Assembly (NCBI GenBank): GCA_002348465.1
Contig: DEBI01000049.1
Span: forward strand, 1-14,862
Direction of reading: 5' to 3'
Source of the DNA: Gemmatimonadales bacterium UBA2960
GTDB taxonomy: Bacteria; Gemmatimonadota; Gemmatimonadetes; Longimicrobiales; Gaopeijiaceae
Length of the DNA stretch: 14,862 bases
Position 1 is the first letter of the stretch. Each line of letters begins with the position of its first letter. The notes beneath the pieces were generated by a model, which saw nothing but the letters and a program-made list of their open reading frames with translations, had not been told where the DNA came from and ran no database searches. This document shows positions 7,584-13,306 of this stretch, one piece after another. The position numbers and the translations under genes are program-made.

Positions 7584-7943
7584 TTACGAGGGAATAATGA
7601 TGCGACTCTGAGCGCCTTCTTCAATACCCTTCGCCACAGTCTCGTTCACCTTATACATGATCTTCTCAAAGTTCGTCTGAGCGGCAATCACTCGCTGGAA
7701 CGCCGGCATAGCCTGCAATTCCTCTGCTGTCTTCGCATAAGAAGACCTCAATTCTTCACTCGGTCCTTGGCCAGACTGCAGGCTGGCCTGGAGTTCTGCC
7801 TCAATCGACTGAATGCGGTTCTTCAAATCTACTAAATCACGATCCTCTTCCGCGGCATCAGATGCCCTTTTCAAATTCTGATACTCGTCCGTACGAGCCA
7901 GCGCATTACCAAGATCCTTTGCCATATCGAAAATACCCGCCAT
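7584..7943 (-). CDS. YlbF/YmcA-family small helical protein
   Basis: A 119-aa, highly charged, almost entirely alpha-helical protein beginning MAGIFDMAKDLGNALARTDEY. The pattern (an N-terminal helix with 'A..L...L..T.EY..lk.A', a heptad-like acidic middle, then AFQRVIAAQTNFEKIMYKVNETVAKGI) resembles Com_YlbF (PF06133) proteins. In Bacillus, YlbF and YmcA form the RicAFT complex with YaaT, which modulates RNase Y-dependent mRNA processing. No cysteines are present, so the Fe-S-binding Cys-rich tail of Bacillus YlbF is missing. The start ATG 7941-7943 is supported by AGGAG nine bases upstream. The reading frame is open further upstream (to 8081) but that stretch overlaps prmC. It sits 16 nt after prmC and 53 nt before ino1. 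Family assignment is from pattern memory only; function here is unknown. Confidence 0.72.
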   Translation of the reverse strand: MAGIFDMAKDLGNALARTDEYQNLKRASDAAEEDRDLVDLKNRIQSIEAELQASLQSGQGPSEELRSSYAKTAEELQAMPAFQRVIAAQTNFEKIMYKVNETVAKGIEEGAQSRIIIPS

Positions 7944-7952
7944 CTCACATAT

Positions 7953-7957
7953 CTCCT
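7953..7957 (-). promoter_or_regulatory. Ribosome binding site of the YlbF-family gene
   Basis: AGGAG on the minus strand is nine bases before ATG 7941-7943 and just past the prmC stop. It fixes the start against the longer open frame. An ATG-TGA pair lies between the Shine-Dalgarno and the true start and encodes nothing. Confidence 0.7.
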
Positions 7958-7959
7958 CT

Positions 7960-8928
7960 TTAGAGAGAACGTTCAGCCCGATCGTGTTCATCGCCCATGT
8001 CCATATAGGCGATGACGAATCGTTCCAATGCTGCATGATCCCGCTTGATTTTGACGGCTGCATAGTAGCCCGAATCTTCAAGCAGAAGTGCCACCTCCCG
8101 TGCCTGGCCTAGGCCAACCTCTAGAGCTAGCAAGCCACCGGGCCGTAGGTACTGGAATGCACCTGCAACCAGATCACGAATGACGTCGAGTCCATCATTC
8201 CCGGAAAACAATGCTTCTCGCGGTTCCCAATCAAGTACTTCGGGCTCCAATAGCGGTTCGTCCTTCTCCCTGACATACGGCGGGTTCGAAACAATTGCAT
8301 CGAACCTCGCGGTAGCTGGGATTGGTTCGAAGATAGAACCCTCCCTGAACTCAACGAGGGCCTCTAGGCCAGCCGCCTCTGCATTAGACCGAGCGAGGTC
8401 CAGTGCCACGCTACTGATATCTGTCGCCACGACTTTGGCACCGGATTCGGCTGCGAGAGAGAGTGCAATGGCTCCACTGCCAGTTCCAACATCCAGTGCC
8501 GTTGGTCGATCAACTTCCTCCCTCAGGAACCAATCAAGCACTTCATCGACTAGCTGCTCGGTCTCAGGCCGAGGAATCAGGACACCCGGGCGGACGATCA
8601 ACTCAAGCTCACGAAACGACTGGCACCCGAGTATGTATTGGAGTGGCTCACGGCTTGCCCTCCGCTTAAGAAGCGGTCGGAATTGATTCAACTCTTCCTG
8701 TTTGAGCGGCCGTTCGAAATCCATGTAAAGCTGGAGACGACCGGTACCTAGAACATGAGCGAGGAGGTACTCTGCATCGAGGCGACCCGACGACAGACCC
8801 TTGCCCTCAAGATATTCTGAACTCCAGAGAATGAGCCGAAGCAAAGTCCATGGATCTGAGTCCGACCACTGGTCAACTGAGGCAGGTGAGACAACGGCAT
8901 CTTGGTGTCTGTGACCCCTGCCCTTCAT
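7960..8928 (-). CDS. prmC: Release factor glutamine methyltransferase PrmC (HemK)
   Basis: Methylates the GGQ glutamine of release factors RF1 and RF2 with SAM, raising termination efficiency. The 322-aa protein has an N-terminal helical RF-binding domain (about 25-105, with REPLQYILG 93-101), a linker with LIPRPETEQLVD (117-128), SAM motif I DVGTGSGAIAL (146-156), motif II TDIS (169-172) and the catalytic NPPY (215-218), followed by EPREALFSGNDGLDV. The first ~25 residues are poorly conserved in character. The start ATG overlaps the prfA stop as ATGA, placing the enzyme directly after its substrate gene and implying translational coupling. This prfA-prmC pairing is widespread in bacteria. 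Confidence 0.97.
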   Translation of the reverse strand: MKGRGHRHQDAVVSPASVDQWSDSDPWTLLRLILWSSEYLEGKGLSSGRLDAEYLLAHVLGTGRLQLYMDFERPLKQEELNQFRPLLKRRASREPLQYILGCQSFRELELIVRPGVLIPRPETEQLVDEVLDWFLREEVDRPTALDVGTGSGAIALSLAAESGAKVVATDISSVALDLARSNAEAAGLEALVEFREGSIFEPIPATARFDAIVSNPPYVREKDEPLLEPEVLDWEPREALFSGNDGLDVIRDLVAGAFQYLRPGGLLALEVGLGQAREVALLLEDSGYYAAVKIKRDHAALERFVIAYMDMGDEHDRAERSL

Positions 8929-10022
8929 GCCTCGTGATCCTCCATCCGCTCTTCCTGCTCGGCCAAGCGGAGTGCTGTGGTCACCTCCTCGAGATCACCG
9001 TCTAAAATCTCGCTAAGACGGTATAGCGTCAGGCTGATCCGGTGATCAGTCACCCGATTCTGGGGAAAATTGTACGTACGGATCTTTGCGGAACGATCAC
9101 CCGTCCCTATCTGGGTCTTTCGGTCCCGAGCACGTTCAGCCTCCGATTCGGCAATCTTTAAGTCTAATAGTCGACTCCGCAGTACCTTCAAAGCCTTTGC
9201 CTTGTTCTTGTGCTGGGACTTTTCATCCTGGCACGACACCACAAGCCCCGTTGGTATGTGAGTAACCCGGATCGCTGAATCAGTGGTATTCACTGATTGG
9301 CCACCTGGGCCCGAAGAGCGGAATGTATCGATCCGCAATTCACTGGGATCGATGTCAACGTCGACGTCCTCAGCCTCCGGAAGTACCGCCACCGTCGCAG
9401 CAGATGTGTGGATCCGTCCTTGGCTCTCTGTCGCAGGGACTCTCTGTACACGATGCACTCCGGACTCACGACGCAGTCGCCCGTAGACGCCCTTCCCTCT
9501 AACAGTGAACACAACCTCTTTTACAGCACCAGGAATACCCTCTGAAACATCAACAAGTTCGATTGTCCAACCGGCCTGTTCCGCGTAAAGCCGATACATT
9601 CTCATAAGGTCCGCTGCGAACAATCCGGCCTCGTCGCCCCCTGTGCCGGCTCGGATCTCGATCACCGCTGGGCGATCTCCTAAGGGATCGGGGGGAATCA
9701 GAAGCTCTTTCGCTTTTCCAGTTAGGATCTCAATCCTGTCCTGAAGAACTCGGGCTTCCTCTTCGGCGAGTTGAGCCATTTCGGGATCCTCCGACGTCCC
9801 AATTAGTTCAATCGCCCCCTCACACTCTTTCAATGCGGCTCGCAACTCACTCCCACAGATCACGATCGGCTCAAGCCAAGAGCGCTCCTGACTTAGCTCT
9901 CGTATCCTTGTCGGGTCCGCCAAGACTTCGGGACTGGAAAGCGCTTCTTCCACCCCTTCGAAACGACGCTTCACTTCAGCAAGTCGATCGTCGAGCAGTG
10001 GGTCGATAAGGAAAACCTTCAT
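8925..10022 (-). CDS. prfA: Peptide chain release factor 1 (RF1)
   Basis: Recognises UAA and UAG in the ribosomal A site and triggers peptide release. The 365 residues match the usual RF1 length. The N-terminal helical domain ends near 110 and is followed by EIRAGTGGDEAGLFA (122-136). The tripeptide anticodon is PAT (196-198) in RVQRVPATESQGRIHTSA, which distinguishes RF1 from RF2 (SPF). The catalytic loop SSGPGGQSVNTTDSA holds GGQ at 240-242. The gene starts with ATG 10020-10022, 48 nt after rpmE. No Shine-Dalgarno is visible; a six-base inverted repeat spans the gap instead. The stop overlaps prmC by four bases. RF1 is a normal bacterial form with no recoding frameshift of the kind seen in RF2. 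Confidence 0.97.
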   Translation of the reverse strand: MKVFLIDPLLDDRLAEVKRRFEGVEEALSSPEVLADPTRIRELSQERSWLEPIVICGSELRAALKECEGAIELIGTSEDPEMAQLAEEEARVLQDRIEILTGKAKELLIPPDPLGDRPAVIEIRAGTGGDEAGLFAADLMRMYRLYAEQAGWTIELVDVSEGIPGAVKEVVFTVRGKGVYGRLRRESGVHRVQRVPATESQGRIHTSAATVAVLPEAEDVDVDIDPSELRIDTFRSSGPGGQSVNTTDSAIRVTHIPTGLVVSCQDEKSQHKNKAKALKVLRSRLLDLKIAESEAERARDRKTQIGTGDRSAKIRTYNFPQNRVTDHRISLTLYRLSEILDGDLEEVTTALRLAEQEERMEDHEA

Positions 10023-10028
10023 GGTATG

Positions 10029-10070
10029 AAGGGCCGTACGCGCAATTACACGCCTACAAAGCCCGCCCTT
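10029..10070 (-). repeat. Inverted repeat filling the rpmE-prfA gap
   Basis: Arms AAGGGC (10065-10070) and GCCCTT (10029-10034) on the minus strand are perfect complements separated by about 30 nt. The distal arm lies six bases before the prfA ATG, at the place where a Shine-Dalgarno would be expected. It is not followed by a T-run, so it is not an obvious terminator. It may be a translational control stem or chance. Confidence 0.25.
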
Positions 10071-10277
10071 TTACTCGGCGTTCTTGTCGTACTTCTTCTT
10101 GAATCGATCGACACGACCGGCAGTGTCCACCAGGCGCTGCTTGCCAGTATAGAAGGGGTGACACGTCGAACAGATCTCTACGTGCACCTCATCTTGTGTC
10201 GCCATAGTTTCGAACCGGGTCCCGCATGCGCAGACGACCTGGGCCGCCATATATTCGGGATGAATCCCCTGCTTCAT
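10071..10277 (-). CDS. rpmE: Ribosomal protein L31, zinc-binding (C+) form
   Basis: A 68-aa large-subunit protein starting MKQGIHPEYMAAQVVCACG. The four zinc ligands C16, C18, C36 and C39 are intact, so this is the zinc-containing form rather than the zinc-independent paralogue (YkrB/YtiA type) induced under zinc starvation. ICSTCHPFYTGKQRLVDTAG and the terminal RVDRFKKKY are typical. The start ATG 10275-10277 is supported by TTGGAG six bases upstream; the open frame continues upstream to 10364 but nothing there resembles L31. The gene precedes prfA by 48 nt, a common rpmE-prfA-prmC arrangement. A 166-nt untranslated stretch with a hairpin precedes it and may carry its promoter or leader. Confidence 0.96.
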   Translation of the reverse strand: MKQGIHPEYMAAQVVCACGTRFETMATQDEVHVEICSTCHPFYTGKQRLVDTAGRVDRFKKKYDKNAE

Positions 10278-10443
10278 ATCCTGCTCCAACAGTTCGGTCA
10301 GGCCAGAGTAGACAAAGCTAAACGAGGGACCCACGAGGGTCCAGTGAGTCCGCTCAAAAGTCACCCCGTCTTACAAATTTTTTACTGTATCTATCCTAGA
10401 GGGATCTGTGCGCACACTCGTCCAAGAGCTAAGCAAACACAAG
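10278..10443 (-). promoter_or_regulatory. Untranslated 166-nt leader/intergenic region before rpmE
   Basis: This is the only gap above 100 nt in the window. On the minus strand it holds, in order: a TGTGCGCACA palindrome (10407-10416), a TAGGAT hexamer (10393-10398) resembling a -10 box, an AT-rich stretch around 10371-10384, a perfect six-base hairpin (10327-10342) and the rpmE Shine-Dalgarno (10284-10289). No convincing -35/-10 pair at normal spacing is present: TTGGAC at 10420-10425 is 21 bases from TAGGAT. It most likely carries the end of the upstream transcript and/or a promoter and leader for rpmE-prfA-prmC. Confidence 0.45.
10327..10342 (-). terminator. Hairpin before rpmE (weak terminator or L31 leader element)
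   Basis: GGACCC-TCGT-GGGTCC on the minus strand is a perfect six-base-pair stem with a four-base loop. It is followed by CTCGTTTAGCTTTG, which is only weakly T-rich, so intrinsic termination would be poor. It sits 49 nt before the rpmE start, also a plausible place for an autoregulatory L31-binding leader. I cannot decide between these. Confidence 0.35.
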
Positions 10444-11121
10444 TCAATTACTGCCTCTACCTTCGCCTGGCACATTAGGACCCCACATAACCTGCCAACC
10501 TAAACGGACCTGAAGGTATTGCAGATCTGGCATGACCTCATACCGCCCGTTCGCATAGAAGCGCATACCGTCAGTGATTGGGTACTCCGTGCCAACGTGA
10601 AGATTGAAGCCTGCTTCCACCGAGTCCAGAAGGTCTTCTACGAAAGTACCTCTGATAACCTCGCCATCTCCATTCATAACGTGAGCAGTGACACCCAAAC
10701 CTCCGAACGTCAGGACGTCCATCGGAAGCTCCCAGACCACATGTACGTCTGCACCAATAGCAATATCAGTGTAGTCGATTCGCCCTAGGTCTAGCGTAGG
10801 TCGTACCCCATCATTCTGCTCCGCCACAAGATCTTGGACACGATCCTTAAGCTCCACTATGTCACCCGCGTTCATTGATGAGGCCCAGTACATCACTGAA
10901 GGAACGACACGCACCCCGGTGCCGGCATAACCGAGATCAAAACGCACTCCATACGATGGCGTATTGATTACGCGGTCCGCCCACAAGTAACCATACTCGA
11001 GTGCAACCCCACGAAACGAGAGGTGCTCGTTGTTGACACCCGCGATGTCCTGAGCGCAGAGACTGGAACAAAGAACCGTCAAATAGACCACCGCACCGAC
11101 GACCTCCCTACAAAACGACAT
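10444..11121 (-). CDS. Predicted outer-membrane beta-barrel-like secreted protein, unknown function
   Basis: The 225-aa product begins with a signal peptide (MSFCREVVGAVVYLTVLCSSLCA, probable cleavage before QDIAG). No proper lipobox precedes either Cys, so it is not predicted to be a lipoprotein. The mature part alternates polar and hydrophobic residues in short strands rich in Gly and aromatics (FRGVALEYGYLWADR, SYGVRFDLGYAGTGVRVVPS, DIAIGADVHVVWELP, FNLHVGTEYPI, FYANGRYEVMP, YLQVRLGWQVMWG). This suggests an eight-stranded OmpA/OmpW-size barrel. A helical, charged insert (IVELKDRVQDLVAEQNDG) probably forms a loop. I do not recognise the family. Its ATG shares one base with the rimO stop (TGATG), so it is translated with rimO. 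It is the last gene before the untranslated gap. Confidence 0.6.
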   Translation of the reverse strand: MSFCREVVGAVVYLTVLCSSLCAQDIAGVNNEHLSFRGVALEYGYLWADRVINTPSYGVRFDLGYAGTGVRVVPSVMYWASSMNAGDIVELKDRVQDLVAEQNDGVRPTLDLGRIDYTDIAIGADVHVVWELPMDVLTFGGLGVTAHVMNGDGEVIRGTFVEDLLDSVEAGFNLHVGTEYPITDGMRFYANGRYEVMPDLQYLQVRLGWQVMWGPNVPGEGRGSN

Positions 11122-12599
11122 CAGGGCGCTGTCGATTGGTGAGTTGTCTCAACAATTTCAGCAACTAGATCATAGTCATGTGCACCCACTACACGAACTC
11201 GAACAAACTCTCCTGGGTTCCACACGCCCGAGCCTATCAAATGGGTCACCCCATCCACATCTAGGGCTTGCCCAGGTGTACGACCAACCGCCCCATACTC
11301 AGTATCATCGTTTAGAAGTTGATCAACAAGAACATCTGTTTCTCGGCCAACGCACATAGAATTTCTCTCGAACGAGATCGCTCGCTGAAGCTCCATCAGT
11401 TCCTCCAATCTGTCATCCATTACGTCCTGCGGAACGCGATCAGGGAGCTTTTCGGCTCGCGTCCCCTCCTCTACTGAGTAGGTAAATGCTCCGACGCGTT
11501 CAAATTGAATTTCCTCAAGAAGCTCCAACATTTCACTAAAATCGTCCTCAGACTCACCTGGGAAACCAACAATCACAGTCGTGCGAAGCGTCAGTCCAGG
11601 GATCGCTTCCCTCAGCCAACCTGCACGTTCGACGATCGTTTTCCTTCTCTCCGGTCGGCGCATCAGAGTCAGAATTCGATCACTACCGTGCTGAATAGGC
11701 ATGTCTAAGTAGGGAAGGATTCGATTCTCAGATGCTAGCAAGTCCACCAATTCCCGAGTGATACCTGACGGATACATATAGAAGAGTCGGTACCAAGGAA
11801 CAGCCGTACCCTCGAGCAGAGCTCGTAAGAGGTCTGGCAAAAGCGGTGCCTCAGAGTCATGTCGCCGGAGATCACGCCCGTACCACGTCGTATCCTGGGA
11901 TACGATGTTGATCTCTTGAACACCAGCGGCATGCAGACCGGATGCTTCTCTTACCAAGTGACGTACCGGCTGCGATCGGTGTAATCCCCTCATCATCGGG
12001 ATAGCGCAGAACGCACACGTATGGTCACAACCCTCACTAACCTTCAGATAGGACGTGTGACGCAACTCGCTTGAAAGCAGCCGGAGCGGCCTCTCCATTA
12101 GAGGGACAGGGGTCGACTTATCCGGCAAGAACCCGAGGCCTCGAAGCTCCGTTACTAGTTTCGGCAGTTCGGTTAGGCCCAGGAAAAGATCTACTTCGGG
12201 GATCTCCTTGGCGAGTTCATCGCCGTGTCGTTGGACCAGACACCCCACAGCAACTATAGCCCGAACACCCCCCTCTCCCTTCATCGCACATGCGTCCAAA
12301 ATGGTCTCGATCGATTGCTCCTTAGCCGACCGGATGAAGCCACATGTGTTCACGATTATGACTTCTGCGTCTTTGACATCGGAGGAGACTCGAGCCCCAT
12401 GCCCCACAAGAGCTGCCATGGTGCGTTCTGAATCCACCGTGTTCTTGTCACACCCCAGTGTCACCAGTGCTATGCGCGGGCCATCTGTCTCACCAACCTC
12501 ATCAAATTCGTGATGAACGATTTCCACGTCATTCGAAACATCAGACCGAACCGGAGTTCGAGACAGAGGAAAGACAGGAAGATCCCTCCTCCGATTCAT
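11121..12599 (-). CDS. rimO: Ribosomal protein S12 methylthiotransferase RimO
   Basis: A radical-SAM methylthiotransferase that adds a methylthio group to a conserved aspartate of ribosomal protein S12. All six Fe-S cysteines are present: N-terminal cluster C50, C86 and C120, and the SAM cluster in SEGCDHTCAFCAIP (C191, C195, C198). RimO-specific segments include VTLGCDKNTVDSE, MMRGLHRSQP, QDTTWYGRD, MPIQHGSDRIL and RTTVIVGFPGESEDDF. A C-terminal TRAM domain occupies about 425-490. MiaB-specific features are not seen. The protein carries roughly 33 more residues before the first cluster than E. coli RimO. The start is nevertheless supported by GGGAGGG about five bases before the ATG. It follows lolA after 13 nt and overlaps the barrel gene by one base. 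Confidence 0.96.
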   Translation of the reverse strand: MNRRRDLPVFPLSRTPVRSDVSNDVEIVHHEFDEVGETDGPRIALVTLGCDKNTVDSERTMAALVGHGARVSSDVKDAEVIIVNTCGFIRSAKEQSIETILDACAMKGEGGVRAIVAVGCLVQRHGDELAKEIPEVDLFLGLTELPKLVTELRGLGFLPDKSTPVPLMERPLRLLSSELRHTSYLKVSEGCDHTCAFCAIPMMRGLHRSQPVRHLVREASGLHAAGVQEINIVSQDTTWYGRDLRRHDSEAPLLPDLLRALLEGTAVPWYRLFYMYPSGITRELVDLLASENRILPYLDMPIQHGSDRILTLMRRPERRKTIVERAGWLREAIPGLTLRTTVIVGFPGESEDDFSEMLELLEEIQFERVGAFTYSVEEGTRAEKLPDRVPQDVMDDRLEELMELQRAISFERNSMCVGRETDVLVDQLLNDDTEYGAVGRTPGQALDVDGVTHLIGSGVWNPGEFVRVRVVGAHDYDLVAEIVETTHQSTAP

Positions 12600-12612
12600 C
12601 CTAGCCCTCCCA

Positions 12613-13302
12613 TCAGCGGACCATCACCAACGCTCCAGAGGGAGGCGTAAACGTGAAGAAATCCGAACCGGGGTCAGCTTTGAATTCGACATTTTCCATC
12701 GTGATGGTCCGGACATTACCGTTGGCTTCCTCCATTTGGATGCGGCGTAACACAGGCGCACCCCGATCGATCCAGATCGTGGCAAAGCGATAGCTCATAC
12801 TGCGCTTAGGGACCATTCGTAGACGATGAGTCGACCATTTATCAACATCCTCCGCACTTTCGTAAGTGATCTCGTACTTGGCACCCGGATTCTCAAGAAA
12901 TTCCCGATGAAAATCCCTCCCTCCCGCGCTCCGATCCGCCGACGTCTTAAGGACGGTTTTCTCATCGTTACTCGGGAAATACACCCACGCAAACATGCCG
13001 TCGACCACTATGAGATCCCCTTCCGGGTTATCAAAACGCATCGCAAAGAGGTTCGGCTTAGCTTGACACAGACGACCGGTCCCGGTGCGCTCACTGCCAA
13101 GAAGCGGCACGTACAAGTGCTGTGTGAAGTCAGCACAGAGTTTCTCAACGTCTCTATAACGGACTGCCGCCTGGTCGATAACCTCAAGACCTTTGTCTTG
13201 GGCGCTGGCGTCACTGGGATGCCATCCAGCCAGAAAGACCATTCCTAACGCCATCCATGAGGAGACCGACCCCGACAACCGGGTCACACTTATCTCCGAC
13301 AT
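12613..13302 (-). CDS. lolA: Outer-membrane lipoprotein carrier LolA
   Basis: A periplasmic chaperone that receives lipoproteins from the inner-membrane LolCDE complex and carries them to the outer membrane. The 229-aa protein has a signal peptide (hydrophobic core MALGMVFLAGW, cleavage likely at ASA-QD, after residue 34). The mature part has the LolA half-barrel pattern: VEKLCADFTQHLYVP, GRLCQAKPNLFAMRFDNPEG, DLIVVDGMFAWVYFPSNDEK, then late strands ending FFTFTPPSGA. Two cysteines (C56 and C79) lie in the mature part. The start ATG is four bases after the ftsK stop, with GGAG nine bases upstream inside ftsK. Its presence implies an outer membrane with sorted lipoproteins. LolB, absent in many phyla, is not seen here. 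Confidence 0.86.
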   Translation of the reverse strand: MSEISVTRLSGSVSSWMALGMVFLAGWHPSDASAQDKGLEVIDQAAVRYRDVEKLCADFTQHLYVPLLGSERTGTGRLCQAKPNLFAMRFDNPEGDLIVVDGMFAWVYFPSNDEKTVLKTSADRSAGGRDFHREFLENPGAKYEITYESAEDVDKWSTHRLRMVPKRSMSYRFATIWIDRGAPVLRRIQMEEANGNVRTITMENVEFKADPGSDFFTFTPPSGALVMVR

Positions 13303-13306
13303 CGGA

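Noticed and set aside
7073..7597. 174-codon plus-strand open frame opposite ino1
   Set aside because: It is a shadow of the strongly conserved Ino1 coding sequence, with low-complexity Ser/Pro/Arg composition and no ribosome site.
7944..8081. N-terminal extension of the YlbF-family frame to 8081
   Set aside because: It overlaps prmC coding sequence, and the ATG at 7943 has its own well-placed AGGAG.
8180..8686. 168-codon plus-strand open frame opposite prmC
   Set aside because: Serine-rich antisense product of the PrmC catalytic domain; no independent coding signs.
10278..10364. Upstream extension of the rpmE frame
   Set aside because: L31 starts at MKQGIHPEY with a good ribosome site; the upstream residues do not resemble L31 and run through the hairpin.
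10393..10425. Sigma-70-like promoter TTGGAC / TAGGAT before rpmE
   Set aside because: The spacer is 21 bases, outside the normal 16-19 range, and the -10 matches only four of six; not listed as a promoter.
10026..10478. 150-codon plus-strand open frame across rpmE and the gap
   Set aside because: It covers rpmE in antisense, where zinc-finger L31 is certain, and shows no family resemblance or ribosome site.
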